Source: Lateolabrax maculatus
Lineage: Eukaryota > Chordata > Actinopteri > Acropomatiformes > Lateolabracidae
DNA: 64,000 nt
Direction of reading: 5' to 3'
Assembly: GCA_031216445.1 (NCBI GenBank)
Contig: CM062200.1
Location: 6,726,501 to 6,790,500 of the forward strand
Shown here one piece after another: positions 1-13,520 of the stretch. The notes beneath the pieces were generated by a model. The model saw nothing but the letters and a program-made list of their open reading frames with translations. It did no database searches and was not told the origin of the DNA. Positions within the stretch are counted from its first letter, which is position 1; every line of letters starts with the position of its first letter. A program made the translations under genes and the position numbers.

Positions 1-739
1 TCTTTGGCTCTTGGTCAGAGGAACTGTTTTAGTCTTTGTGATTGTATGAAGCTGACTCAGAAAACTTGCTGTCTACATGCCGGAAGAGAAACAGTTTAGA
101 TCACATCCTGTGAGCTGTGGTTTACAGTCAAACACGGGGGAGCATAAAATTAGCTGGACGGTGAGAACTAGAAAGACAGAGGGGAGCGACAGAGAGCGAA
201 AGGACAGACTCAAACCCCCCGCACACATAAAAGAAAGACAAAAGGACACAGGAGAGGGAAAGAGTTGGAGCCATATAGGAACAGCTCTGCACCGTCTTCC
301 TGTCAACTGTGACTATTCTGGCTCCACTACCACAGATGTCATCGTTTGCTCAATGCTGGCTCGGTTGTGTGGCATATTAAGCCAGATTAGAGAAGGAAAT
401 GGCACACTCAAACCGCATTTTTGTTAGCTATGACCTAGAACATTTATTGTGGGTGTGTCTCACACCCATAATCCAAAGTATTAGTTTTCTAAAATGACTC
501 ATTCTGTAATAAATATAAAAAAAGGAAACCGACCACAGCTGACTTAGACCAGAGGCTTAGTTGCAAAAAATATGGAGGGACAGCTTTTCTTAGGTCCTTA
601 GTGCATCAAAAAAAAATGTAAAACATGGCCTGTGGGAGGCAGAATTCAGTTTTTTCAGTTTTACAGGTATCCTGTCCTGAGTTGTTAGACAAGCGGAAGA
701 TTTGCAGGGGTATGTCTATGTTTCAAGAAGTTTTTTTCT

Positions 740-816
740 GCGTCGAGCAAAGCGGCGCACACAGCCCAGCGAACCCGGTTAAACTTTGGGCGCAGCACAG
801 TTAGATGTGCGCCGAA
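740..816. other. Isolated CpG-rich patch
   Basis: About nine CG dinucleotides fall within roughly 80 bases ('cgtcgagcaaagcggcgcac', 'gggcgcagc', 'gtgcgccgaaccc') in otherwise CpG-poor DNA, followed by 'tctgaaagggcctta'. Either a young repeat fragment not yet CpG-decayed or a small regulatory island. Confidence 0.35.
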
Positions 817-3800
817 CCCAGAACCCTGTGTCTGAAAGGGCCTTAAGACAGTAAGAGCATGCTGTAGTGATTGTAACTACTCCAGCTGTACACCCCCATA
901 TTGTCCTGAAGAAAGTATGCCTGTGACAGGAAGTAAGAGCTCATAGGAAGAACGCCCTGTAAACTTAAATCAACAGGATATGGATGATTTACAGGGTAAC
1001 ATCCACTGCACTCAGGAGCAGTAACTGGCCACGCTTGAAATACAGTTCTCAAACTTCTTTGCATCTTTTTCTTCAAAAGGCATCACTTCAGCTGATCTAC
1101 AGGCAGGGCTCTGCACACAAGTAAATACTGTAATCTAGTCATCAGATAGATGGGAACTTGCATCCCCCACCCTACCCTCCTTCCAGGATGTAGTTGCGTA
1201 AATATTCTGCTGTATTATCATCTGATATGTAACATGAAACATACTGAAGGCTACTGGCTTCAGTCTGGAGGACAAAAGTATCAGATTTGCAGTGCTGGTG
1301 GCAAATGCGCTGACCACAGTTTCAATATTTCTGCAAAACAAAGGTGGAATTACATCTCTTGCTGCAGACATGCTGTGCGTTTCACGAACAGGCCCGAGAG
1401 AATCCAGTCCAGTTCTTCAGAGCATAGCGTCACTGTCAGCCACTCTGTAAACAATGTCAAAACCAGGACTTCTTCTTGGGTCGCAAATTATCCAGGGGCT
1501 CAGATTACAGATGCAAATATCATGGTGTTATACTGAACTATTTCCTAGCAGTTACAGCGACCCAGAGGGAAATCATGATTTGGAGAGCTGCTGCCATACT
1601 CTATCTCTATCTCTATCTTAACAGGTAACAGGAAATTGGCCATTCAGCACATCATCTACAGTAGCTGAGCCAGTCAGCCAACAGACTGATGGATGGCAAG
1701 TCACACTCGAGCTGCGACACCATTGATTTTCTTCTTATACAACTCAAGACTGCTGATTCAAGAAAATGATCCATTTTTTAAAGGGCTTTTCGGCGATATT
1801 GTGGTGATAAATTCAGCCCATGAAACAGATAAATGAGTTTAGGCAACATTGACAGGTGAGATTTATTTCCAGGGCATTGATTTATTTGTCTGGATAATGT
1901 ACATTATTTATAGTTTATCATTAAATATGTACTTTAATTTCTGGTGCAGTATCAAGCTTTTACAGACAGATTACAAAGAAGGTTGCAACCATCATGTAAC
2001 ACTAGTTTTCCTGTTGTTATAAACATATCGAGAACCGACACTACTCAAATACTGTATATCCAGTGAACCACAGTGTCATTTGATGACATTTCACAATATT
2101 TACCACATCACAGTTTATCACGAAGGTATAAACTGATGCACTTTACGATTTTGTTGTTAGCCTCCATTGATCCAAAACATCAATGCTCTTCTTACCCTTG
2201 CCTTTAAATCAGACTAGAGCTGCACTAAATATCACTGTGCTCAGCTCAAGTGATATTCAGTAACCCTTTATCTTTTTACCGCCCACATGGCTGTCCAAAG
2301 TTTCAACCAAGCTCACACTAAATCAGCTAAAGACACGTCTTTTTCCCTCCGTTTTGGCCTTCCATCCGCACTAAGCCGCAGCTTTTCAGACCCAAACACA
2401 AGCTTTTCACAAAAGATGATTTTTTTTTTTTAAAAGCCTGGACAAATCCGCTCGCCTAACGGTCTGGTGCAGGTGGGGGAAATGTAGACACGGATACGTC
2501 TGCTTAGGGCTGTGTGGCAGTACACTTGAAATAAAATCATTTTGTGCAATTTGTAGTAGTTGTGTGAAGGATGAAAAAAAAACTCTTGAGGGAGAAGTTA
2601 AAAGCTTGCATAGACACACCTCACCTAACAAACTTACAAATTGTTACAAAAAAAGTTAGTGGCTCAGTGGAGCCCACTTAACTGGTAAAATGTATTTATT
2701 TATTCATTATTAATTTTACCCTTTAAAGGATAAGCGCTATAGGTAATGGAATGGAGTAGACATACAGACAGGAAACATGGGGAGAGAGGCAAGGGTATGA
2801 TGTTCAACTAAGATCTGTGGTCCGCTTTGACCATGTTTGATGTAATCACGTGGTATGCACCTTAACCATTTATAAGCCATGATCAACCAATCAATCAACA
2901 CTGTATTAAAACACAATATAGGTTTCCACGGACAGCAGGAGGGGACAAAGCGGAGGTTTAACCAGCTAAGATCCTGCACAGTAACCACGCTGTCTGTTCC
3001 ACTCCTTAACAGATGTTAAGCGGAGGAAGGTGGAAAGACATCATTATGAAATACTGCAGATAGTATCAGTCTTGGCCATCACTAAACAGATGAAGAGGTT
3101 GGGTGTTTGTGGTGTAGATCACCGTAAAACAAAAGGCCCACGTGCACAGCTCTGAGGAGAGGAGATAAGAAGGTTTAGGATGGGTTCTGGTTGAGGTGGG
3201 GGGTGGTTACAGATCATTGTGCCAAGCTAGCAGCTGTGTGATGGATTTCACACACATCTACTCGTCTACCTCTGCATCCCTTTGTGTCAAACAAAGAGCA
3301 AAAGAGCCCCTTCCCAGTGCACGCAGTAGAGGATCCCCATTTTGCCATTCATGTAATATGCCCCCGCTGCATGTCGTGCACGGGTGAGCAAACACACCCC
3401 CATGGTCCTTCGGCGTGCTCAACACAGGCATGCAATTATTGTGTTTGTCAGCCACACTGGTCTCGGAACATTTTCAGGAATGGAAGGAAAACAAATGTAC
3501 AAAAAACAAGTCTCATTTGCCGTCAGGAAAGCTGGTTGAATTCAAAGGGAATCCATGCAAATATCTGACAAATCCAGCAACATGACAGCCCCGCATTGTC
3601 GGCGCTGGTATCAGACAAGTGCAGCATCTTGGCATACATGGCACACAAAATCTGAACAGGAGATTGCTTCCCTCATGACATAAGCCGTAAACAACCCCCT
3701 CCGTTTTTAGAATCAGTGACATTACACAAGCAAAGAACAACAGAGATGCCATGTCAGCCTCTCCAGAGGGTCAAAAATGTAAGGATTAAACTGTCATTAA

Positions 3801-4811
3801 TTCTGAATCTGGATTATAGCAATCCTGAGGCAGCTCTACAGCTACAGATTACTTCTATCCCAGCCACAGCCACAAGAAAGACAATGGCACTTTTTGTTTC
3901 CCAAGAACTGACAGTACCGCACAGTAACAAAGGAGGACTCATTTCTAATAGGGTCAGGAGTGATTAGACAAGCGGCAGGCCTGGCAGCCCATAGAGAGGC
4001 CCAAGATCCCCCAGAATCCCCCAGAATCAGACTGGATTTGTCAGATTACGACATTACCAACTCCCATTAGCCTATTAGTGTAGTTACATGTTGTAAACCA
4101 GGTTAAAATGGCAATATAGTCACTAGGTCATGACTTTTGAAGATATTTAATCATGATATGGCTCTGTAGATAAAACAGATTCAATATTAACAGAATGTAT
4201 CTTTGCAGGCTACATCAGAGTTACGAGTAGCACTTTACTGTAATAAAAAAAACAAAACGGCACCCAACTGTCTAGACATCTTTGCATATCTTTTGATGGC
4301 AGCGTATCCATTATGGCCGTTGTGATCGCTGTTGTGCTTTTGATGCATAATTTATTAGACCCCACAAAAAAAAGTCTAATTTTACAACGAGTTTTATAGA
4401 CCTTAGGAATCGTACCACATAAAGCAAATTAGTGTTGTATTGGTGTCAGTGACATTCATAACAAAACTGAAATAATAATAATTTTGCTAATGCTATATTA
4501 TGTTATAATGACACAAACAGTACCTATTGTTCTTTCTTATGGCTTCAAACTGAAATCTGAACAGTAGGGGATATTATTTCAGGCACTGACATTCATGTTA
4601 TGAGATTAATGAAACAGATATTCTAATATCTTAGGTTTCATAAGCATTCCTTCATTCACAAAAAAAATGTGTTATTGTTTTTTTAAAAGGAAGAAAAGGG
4701 AAGAAGCTCAAAAGAAAGACACAAAGTAGGAGGATCAGTGGGCGTTACTATAAACAACAAGTGAAGATGGAAAAATCTGAAGACTGAGGGGGCGGAGGGG
4801 AGAGAAACTAA

Positions 4812-4839
4812 GAGAAAGAAAGAAAGAAAGAAAGAAAGA
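4812..4839. repeat. (GAAA)n microsatellite
   Basis: About six tandem GAAA units inside a longer purine-only stretch (4780-4850). Confidence 0.9.
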
Positions 4840-5159
4840 GAGGAGGGAATACAGATCAGCCAGCGTGACCTCTCCTTGCCCCACAAAAACAAATTACATC
4901 AGAGTAGCTGCCAATCAGCTGACGTGACTCAGAGATGCTGTTAGAATTGACTTTTCTGCCACAACCCTATCAAAAGCAAAAAAAAAAAAACTGCTCACTG
5001 CAGTCGCACCATGCATTTATAAAATCCCACACAGTGTTTTAATACAGAACATACATCCTTCCTTGTAACCTTCAGTGATGACTGATGTAGCCTGTTATTC
5101 TTCATGTAAAATTCTCCCTTCAAGTAAAGTGATTTTAAGAGACACCTCAGTCTGATTCA

Positions 5160-5425
5160 ATTCCAGACATATTAAAGGGAATCAATTTAGAGGGACAAAT
5201 TTAAAAGCAATTAGAGTGGTTGATTCGGCGGGCTTTAATGAACTTAATTAGATGCGTCTTTGGAGACAAGGCATAGACCATTACAAACGGCACTACAGGC
5301 GCTACTATTGACTGTAATTTCAAAGCCAACATTCTCATCAGGCCCTTATTGAGTGGAATCACTGCTTGACATTAGAGCAAACAACATTATGAATCTATGG
5401 ACTGCACTTGTGTTAATTAAAGAGG
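5160..5425. promoter_or_regulatory. Candidate conserved noncoding element
   Basis: A non-repetitive block with evenly mixed composition and homeodomain-like cores ('cttaattagatg', 'gttaattaaag', 'gcaattagag') around a central 'caaacggcactacaggcgctac'. It is unlike the low-complexity sequence on either side. The call rests on texture only; no alignment was possible. Confidence 0.28.
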
Positions 5426-6784
5426 AGGCAAAAAGGATTTCAGTTGAAAACTTTGTATTTCTCCTCATGTTGAAGCTGTGTGCATGGGGCTCTCGTAAGA
5501 ACGATACTCAACCTATATAAAATGCCTTGAGGTTTTTTTTTAAGGCTTTAACACGCAAGAGGAAAAGCATAAGGAATGGGTAAACAGTGTATTTATCTGC
5601 TCTAATGTAAGCTGCAAATGTTGGTGTGTCCAGCACCCAAACAGGAATATGTTGGAGAATAAGTTTTTCCTCATCATACTTAAAATACTATGGTAACAAT
5701 ACAACTGCAATACAAAACAGTGCTGTTTATTTCCGTGTCTTTTACGAGAACCATCAGCTGTTGAAGATGCTGATGTTTTTGCTTGTGGCTTGAGCCTCAG
5801 TCTTTTAGCACGATATCATGCACTGCATTTCCTTGTTGCAAGGCTTGTACTGTGCAATGACAAAAAAAGTTGAGTCTAATCTAATCTAAATGTAGCCATC
5901 AAATGCAAAATGAAGAACATTAAAAAGTCATCGGGAGATTTCAACAACTCACAGAGCTAGATAGCTACAGCTGATGAAATCTGAGAGCAATTCCTTAAAC
6001 CGGAGGTTGCACACTAGAAAAGAGATGCCTGCTTTTGTTGACTTTTGTTTGAAATCAGGGACCCAGTGCTTTAAAAAATTAGTAAGAATCATTGTAAAAA
6101 GCAGGGATCCATGCCAAGACAAAAAGAGGCATAGGCTTTCCAACAATAACTTAGTAAACAGTCAATGCTCAAATTTGTCTTACTGACTTTACTGTCTGAA
6201 ATCAGCAGGTGGAATAATTTTATGTCGCAATTAAATCTCACGTCTTTGTATTTGCGATATTTCCAATGCCGTATTCAAATAAGTTTTGTTTTGTCGTTGA
6301 AAACAGGAGAGGCACTTCTTCTCAGGGCATCATAGACTGGACAGTGTTGACAGAAAATCATTTCAAATCTGGTGAGCGTCCAGAGGTCGAAAGCAGAGCA
6401 TGTTTCTGCTTATCAACCCACCTACTGTTCCAGAACAACGATTTGAACGGCTTGTTTAATAATCTAATTCTTTGTCACAAAGTAGACAGCGATGGATTTT
6501 AATGATATAAACAAGGGCCTTAAGATATACCGTACCAAAGCTATGGCACTGAAAAAAAGACTGTTAAAGGTGCCTTTCTCATTACAAGTCCTGCACTAGA
6601 AATAAAATAACAAATTATTATTATAATTATTCTGAGAAAAAAAATCCCAGGGCCCAACATGACGTCTTCAAATTGCTTGTTTTGTTGTTTTTGTCATTTT
6701 AGAGCTTATGTAGGTTTTCCCCTCATCTACACCACCGCTTACATCACTCCCCCAAAAACGTAAACCCCCAAAAATTAGTTCAGA
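5426..6784. other. Noncoding stretch with a retroelement 3' tail
   Basis: AT-rich, no gene. The one recognisable item is the TCTAA-tailed fragment at 5815-5890. Confidence 0.5.
5815..5890 (+). mobile_element. Retroelement 3' end with TCTAA tail
   Basis: 'catgcactgcatttccttgt', then 'aaggcttgtactgtgcaatg' and a tail of three TCTAA units (5874-5888), the usual 3' terminus of a common teleost retroelement family. Only the tail is present, as expected for a 5'-truncated copy. I do not name the family. Confidence 0.45.
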
Positions 6785-7040
6785 ACCCAAATGCAACCAT
6801 GCTGGCCCACCCATGTCATCTCTGGCAACCACTGCGTGCTTTAAGAGAGGAGATCCCACCAGCAGGCACCCCTGCCAACACCACCTCAGCAGGATCCGAA
6901 GGAAACCTAATTGAACACATGCAAATGAAAGATGTGTTAAAAATTCCTCTTCATCATGGGGGGATGTATTTTGGCACCAGCGACCATAGCTCCCTGTTTT
7001 TCATCTTTCCTAGTTGTGCTTGTGGTTGTAGTTTCAAATG
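6785..7040. promoter_or_regulatory. Candidate conserved noncoding element with octamer
   Basis: A GC-balanced, non-repetitive block including a perfect POU octamer ATGCAAAT (6919-6926). Texture suggests constraint; no coding potential in any frame. Confidence 0.28.
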
Positions 7041-7240
7041 AAATATACACCCTCCCCCCTATTTTCTCTCCCTTTTTTCTCTTCATTTCCCCTCCACAGC
7101 TTACACCCAACCCCCTCTACGTATTTCAGCAATAACCAATCACAGGCACAGGAATGCAGAGTGAAATGTGTGGCCTGGAGCATGTAGGTTTAATATCAGA
7201 CTCCACACTGATATGATAGTAACAACATGGGTGGGGATGC

Positions 7241-7346
7241 TATAAAAACAACCCCCGACTTCACCTTCCCTTATTTTTGGAGCTCATGGAAAACGACAGC
7301 CATGGCGGCGGCGGCTGGTAGTATCAAGCTACCGCCGGCAGACTAA
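7241..7346 (+). promoter_or_regulatory. TATA-like box followed by a 14-codon ORF
   Basis: TATAAAAA at 7241-7248 is followed about 60 bases later by an ATG in good Kozak context (gccATGG, 7302). It opens a 14-residue frame (MAAAAGSIKLPPAD) closed by TAA at 7344-7346. A GCG-rich triplet run and a small inverted repeat (GGTAG..CTACC) lie inside. Another ATG at 7286 opens an 11-residue frame. It could be a cryptic promoter, an alternative ptpre-locus or lncRNA promoter, or simply a conserved element. No downstream exon is identifiable. Confidence 0.25.
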
Positions 7347-7349
7347 TGA

Positions 7350-10199
7350 AAACAATCAAGCAGAGCCGCAGGAGTTCTGGCTGTTTGCAGGACAAAAGTG
7401 CACAGTGCTGAAGGACCGACTGCTCACTGGTGCAGCCACACATGAGAAACAGCGTGCAGCTCGGGCCGAGCATGATGAAAATGGACTCCAACTAGTCTGC
7501 ACTAATGAGTTTTCGCCTTGAGACTGAAGGCGTCTCTCTGGCTAACTAAGCGGCTAACTAGTCCCCTGCTGTGGCCCAGCTGCTGGATGTGATAGTACAG
7601 TAACAAGTTGATAGCAGCGCAGAGCCTTTTTATTTATTTCCTGTTGTAGCTCAGCCAAGTCGGACAGGCATCCCTGATGGCTCAGCGCTCTGTGGCCACA
7701 TGTCGGATTGGGTTTAAAACGCTGCTTAGGACACAACAGATTCAACATTTTTTGTCTCAAATCAAATACAACACGACAAATAGACACCACAGCAATACAA
7801 AACAGGTCCCTGTTTGGAGGCGAAATACCAGCATGCTGTGCTTTTAACCAGGCCAGCAGTCCGTGCATCTCCTGTCTGCCTCCTCGTCTTACACTATAAA
7901 AGACTGCAAATGAGGGAGTGTCTTAGTGTGTTCAGAGAGCAAGGCGTTTTCCCTCTCCAGGGAGGACAGATCTGATGATCAAATCCTTTCCTGTCTCCTT
8001 GTTGAGCCCCTCTCTCCGCAGCAAACAGAGGGGGTATTTTTCAGTCTCTCATGTCAGCCATGTGTCACACTCCGCTGCCCACCAGTTTTGATAAAAGGCC
8101 TACATATGTACAGCCCGGAGACACTGCACTTGTGAAATAAATGAAAAATAAAAAAAAGGGTAAACAAGGAAATGTGGAGCTAATTACAGACAATTGCCAT
8201 ATGTACAATCCTCAACACACATTCTAGGAAAACTCATTCTGTGAAGCAATGCCAATCAGCGGATACAGTAGTATACCATTACCAGGTAATGGTAAATAAA
8301 ATGCATTTCTCTTCTTTGAATATGTTCTTTAAACCACAAAGACATGTCAGCTGAGCAGGAAGTTGCGTGATTTATAAATAAAAACCACACGGATACACAA
8401 ATGAGGCCAATGCAGTGTGGCTGTTTTCTAAAGCGCCCGTGTAATTTCTTGTAGGATAACAAATTACTCATTGTGCACACCACATGGAGGAGTCCCACAG
8501 GGGACGCAGAGTCCCAGCATTAAAAATACATATCCCATAATGTATATTTGTCTTCTGCTCAAGCTCCAGATGCAGAGAAAGTGAAAGCGGGGAGGATGAG
8601 GATTCAAACAATTCGTAGTTCACCAGCAGTAAAATAGACGTTTGTGTGAAGAGCCACCCACTGCCTAGGCTGGGCCCACAAAGAGAAACACTGTGTGATA
8701 TTCAGCCCTGGGACACATCATTATTATGAGTATCGTGATCTCTAACCTCATTTTCCTCCATTTCTTGGTTTTCTAGGAGCAGCAGAGAAAACACTCAGGT
8801 TTTTTCGATGGCTGCCTGTGATCCCTGCTCTTTCTTATCCGACACACAACTGTCTCACTGTACGAGGTGCCATGAAACAGGGAGGCCCGGAGGAGGTGTG
8901 GGCGGATATAAGAGGAACTAGGCTTTTAGCACATGTTGCTCAATTATCAACACCATATGTAGTTAGCAATCTATGTCCAAGACTTCATCACAACCCCTTC
9001 CCTTACATCCAAGTTTGTGGATTTGGAATTGGATTTGCCTTTTTTAATAATGTGATGCTCATTTGAGTGGGATGCTTTTGTCTTACTTCCATTTGTTGCA
9101 CCAAGCGAACAGATTATCTTCAAAATAATGAGCAAGCTCAGTAAAATATGTAAGAAATACAATGTGTTCTATTTTTAAGCTGAAATGTATTAATACTGCT
9201 ATCAATAAAAGTATTATAAATCCACAGGTCATAAAACTCCAAAACCTATTTGTTTTTTTGCAACTATTTTGATGATTTTTTTCAAGCAAAAATGCCAAAC
9301 ATTTGCTTGTTCTAGCTTCTCAAATTTTCCACGTTTTGCACCCATGATTTTAACCCATACTCAATAAACACTTTTTTGACTGAAACTGAAAATAATCTGT
9401 TCTACATATATGGCATTGTCACTCAATAATTAGTTCTCGCTTCTGTAAAAACACCAAATAGCTCCTCATGGTTGAATCTCTGCTGGCATCAAATCGGACT
9501 CTAGTTGTGATAAACAAATATCCCGTGACTGTAAGTGAATGGTGTGGATCTGGCATTGTCTCTGGCTGAGCACAAAAAAGGCTTTGGCAGTGTTTAGAGG
9601 AGTGCTATCATCAACAATGTGCTTTCCCGGTGGGAAAACATATTGTATGACCAAATGCTGCAAGGATTAGCAACATAGAGCATAGTTTTGTTAATAAGCA
9701 TGAAAGCCATACATAATGAAAAAAAGAAAGGCAGCATATATGTGGAGTTCTGACCTGTGACCAGTTCAGTCAAACTGTTCTGTTCTCTTCTTACATGGAC
9801 AAATCAATCTCCCCAAGACGACCGGGCCTTTTATATTATCTACTCAAAATTATTGTTGATGAGAATGGATAATTGGTTTTCTGATGAAAAACATCTTACG
9901 TGATGACACTATAAACAGGGCAAAAGCAGCCATATAACTTCTCTGAAGAGCATAATAATGTTGTTCACAAGCCAAGGACTTTTCAGTGATGAGATATAAG
10001 GATTTCATTAGAGAGTTAACATCTGGAACAATGTCTTTGATCAGTATTATAAAAATGGAAAGCCCCGTGAATCAAACAGTGTCATTACAGCAGCCGTAAA
10101 AATCTGCCATCCACAAAATAAATGGATAAATAGCGGTAAGGGCATAAAGTCTTCACAGGGAAAGATGTGATATTTGGTACTCAGAGTATACATCAACAT
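7350..10199. other. Noncoding, probably ptpre intron 1 (middle)
   Basis: No gene. Mostly unique AT-rich sequence, with one degraded MITE fragment at 9250-9345. Confidence 0.5.
9250..9345. repeat. Degraded MITE fragment
   Basis: Contains 'tttcaagcaaaaatgccaaa' followed by 'ttctagcttctcaaatttt', internal motifs of the TAGGGCTGCAA-ended MITE family that also occurs at 13521 and 30882. Both ends are missing. Confidence 0.5.
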
Positions 10200-10535
10200 C
10201 ATCATACTACATCATCAACATGCTCACAATGATAATGTTAACATGCTGATGTTTAGCAGGTATGATGTTTCATGTGTTCACCATTTTAGTTTAGCCTGTG
10301 AGCATACTAAAATTTGCTACTTAACACTAAACTAAAAGTACAGCTGAGGCAGATGTAAATGTTATTCATTTTGTATTTGGCCATGAAGTACTGAACAACT
10401 TTAAATTTGAGCTGATGATGGTGCTAGATTAAAAGTTGAGGGATCAAGTTATTACAGTTCATCCTGAGGTGAAATGTGAATGTAGGAGACTCTGAACCAA
10501 ATTTCATGACAATCCATCCGATATTTCGTTAAAAA
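10200..10535 (-). repeat. Percomorph interspersed repeat, copy 1
   Basis: Carries 'catgctcacaatgataatgt', 'taacatgctgatgtttagca' and, at the right end, 'catgacaatccatccgatat'. It is the reverse-orientation relative of the copy at 49029-49335 and a repeat I recognise from percomorph genomes. Diverged, no coding capacity. Confidence 0.7.
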
Positions 10536-13520
10536 AAACCCAAATCCTTATGGTGTCTAGAGTGCCTGAGTTGGGGGAGTGTGAAATGTATTCACTTATT
10601 TACGATACCGCAAAATAATCTCCGGATTTGTTGGGCTCTACTCAATTCTGTATTTTATCACTATTAGTTTTTTCCAATCAGCAGTCAGAAATCTGAGACG
10701 GCCAAATACTGTATGTAAAAGTTGACAAGGCTCGCATCACTGTGGGCTAACAGTCTAACAGTTTTTTTTTTTGTCTGCTTATATTCCATCTCTATGTTTA
10801 ACAGTATCTTCTCTTTTTTTCACACCAATATAGTTGTGCAGTACCATCACATAACAGCAGCTGAAATTACACCCTTAAAAACTGACAGGAATTCAATATG
10901 ATGAAGCATGTTCAAGGTCCATCCCCTCATCTCATTTCCAACATACTGCATGATCAAGACTGCCTTTAACCTTGGTCATTTATATCATCCAGGACAGGCC
11001 TGATTATCATCCCATACATTAGCGCTTTTTGGTGCTCGCCTGAGCTTTACATGCCTATCAGCATGCAGGGCATGTCAGCTAACCCCTGACTGTGGGCTCA
11101 CTGACGCTCATCTAACTGCGCTCATTTAGACACATCCATCACAGTCAAAAAAGGCCCCAACACTATAAAGCTTCCCGAAGAGTCAGAAGTTAAAAGGTGC
11201 TTTTAATGAAAGAGATGTGGACTCGTTTCACCACGCCACATCCTTTCCAGCTCAACACAAAAAATGACAAGGCAGACATTGAATTAATGCTTGTAGCTGT
11301 CACTGGAGGTCTTTGTGATGTGATCGGCACCCTTTTAATAATTACAAGTCTCAGGAATGCTGATGTTAAAAGGAATCTCGGGGCCAATAAGACTCTGAAT
11401 GAATCAAATAAAGAGTAAAATCGACTGCTTTCTGTATGCAGCAAATCTACAAATAGTGTGTTAAATTTGTTATTCTGTATTCATTTGACATAAGATCAAA
11501 TAAAATAACGAGTCCTTTTGAATTAGCCGATTGGACTGTTGTGAAAATGTTTACTGGAGTTATTCCAGTGCCTACAAACTGCACCATATTACAACGAAAA
11601 TATTGAAGGACTGACATGATGATCACACACAACTCCCTGTGTAGCAGCCTTGAAAGAATAAATAGGAAATGGGTTGTTTTAGTAAGCATCCATTATTCAT
11701 TAAGCACTGTACTCCTCCATGTCAACAACCTTTGTAGTGACACAGCCAAACCATTATTTCCTCTTTCTCTCTTTCACTCACTCTTTGCTTCACTCGCTCT
11801 CTCTCATCCAGCCACAGCTAGCTTTCATCTCATATATGATCAGCGGCCAAATTCTTAAGAGCCTGTAAACTCTAAAAACTTCCACAAAGCACTTTATAAT
11901 CCAACTGTGTTAAAAGAATCTGACCCGACATTAACATTTTAGTACAGACAGGAGCCTTGGCTGCAGCTGATCGTCGTGGCGCTTTATGGGGTGCAAGAGA
12001 AAAATCATTGCATGTGCTGATATACTGCACAGAAAGAAAATATCTGACAACACATGCAGACAACATAAGTCACAAGACCCGGTGAGGCCTTGATGCATCT
12101 CCAGTAGGCTTCATAGTTTATGGTGCTGCAGAAATGAGGGGAGATAATCACTCTTTCTATATGCACCACCACCATGTGAGACACAGTCCACAGCACGCCT
12201 GCTGCTTCTGGAATCAATTAAAAGCCACTTTACATGTTTGCGTCCGAGCAAGAACATTGAAGTTCAATACGGTTTGAGAGGAATATTTTAGAGAGACATT
12301 AAACAACAGAATAAATGCACAAGACTAATAAGAAAACATTGATAATTTCATGAACATGTGCAGTAGCAAGCCTTAGTTTCACACTATTTGCGTCATCTTT
12401 TAACTCCAGAGACATTATGCATTATCATAAACCTCAGGCTATCAAGGAATATGTGGGTGTAAATGATATGCATATAACATGACTGAGACTGAGATTCACA
12501 CCAAGATTAAACAAACAGCCTTCCACGAAATCCACAATGGCTCAATCTTTTTCTTCATGCTGTCAAAGCAATATTAACCCTGTTCTCAGGCTGTGGGCTG
12601 CCCTTTTGTTTCCCACAGAAAACCTAATATTTGTTTTTCCCCAGTCATTCATTCAGATTAAATAAAGTGGACTGAAACATGTTTTAAACTAGAGCTGGAG
12701 ATGTTTGCTTTCACTTCAGTTAAATCAGGCCACATAGCACAGGGAGTTAATCTCTTCTGGGTTCCACCCTGCTTTCCCTGAGCAGGTCAAAAAATGAGGT
12801 TGCCACATTTCGGCCTAAAAAAGCTCAATTCAATATTCATATGTTAAAATCACATATGTCAACATGCTGCCCTCACCAGTATCTGATGTTAAGTATGGAG
12901 TGTGTATTTATAACAAATGAGTTTGGACAGTCTGTTCCCTGTTATGTTTTTGCTATTTCTACAAATTAAAACGTCACAAACACGCAGATCTTCAACGTTT
13001 TCAACAATGTGTTTTTCTCCCCTTGGAAACTCATAAAACAACTCCAAGGTCACAGCTCAATCTCCCAAAGTGTTTTTTTAAGAGCTTTGTGGTGTTCTTT
13101 GTAATAGGCTAATGTAGTGACTGACAGAAATACAATAGAGAAACTATGTGTTGCCTGGAGGGGGGGGGGGGGGGGGGGGGGTACACCCATATTACTACTG
13201 GGCAGCTGTTGGGGAGTGACATCATGCAGTACTTCCCTGGGCCAAAGTCTCTTATTCAAACCAGACGGGCTTAACCTGGTGTTTCCCAACCGGAGTTTGG
13301 GATCCCCCAAGATAAACCCAAGGGCAAAAAAATATTTCTGCTGCACAATCCCTCTTTGGGTGAACTGCTCATAATCCAGGGCCACCCTGAGGTCATAAGT
13401 ACACATTGCTTCATTTTAAGAAGTCACAAGTATTTACTGTCCTTGTCAGCCCCTGGATTTAAATTTAATATATACAAAATTTTCAATTCCAATATTGCAA
13501 CGATGAGCAATAATTGCCTC
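10536..13520. other. Noncoding, probably ptpre intron 1
   Basis: No gene. Includes a 22-G homopolymer (13160-13181) and, at about 13276-13330, 'gtgtttcccaaccggagttt', which resembles the edge of a common fish hAT-type repeat. Otherwise featureless AT-rich sequence. Confidence 0.5.
13160..13181 (+). repeat. Poly(G)22 homopolymer
   Basis: Twenty-two consecutive G, flanked by 'ttgcctgga' and 'tacaccc'. It can form a G-quadruplex on the plus strand and is prone to length error in sequencing. Confidence 0.95.

Larger units (their letters stand above)
1..5159 (-). other. Noncoding, probably ptpre intron 1 (left part)
   Basis: No gene is supportable. Open frames are short and without recognisable motifs. 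Contents are a purine-rich stretch at 170-260, a small CpG-rich patch at 740-816, a short (CTCTAT)n run near 1600, a duplicated 'cccccagaat' at about 4008-4025 and a GAAA microsatellite at 4812-4839. Intron status is inferred from synteny, with transcription right to left. Confidence 0.45.

Noticed and set aside
1150..1536. 128-codon plus-strand open frame
   Set aside because: No recognisable domain, signal peptide or splice context; length is within chance for this amount of sequence.
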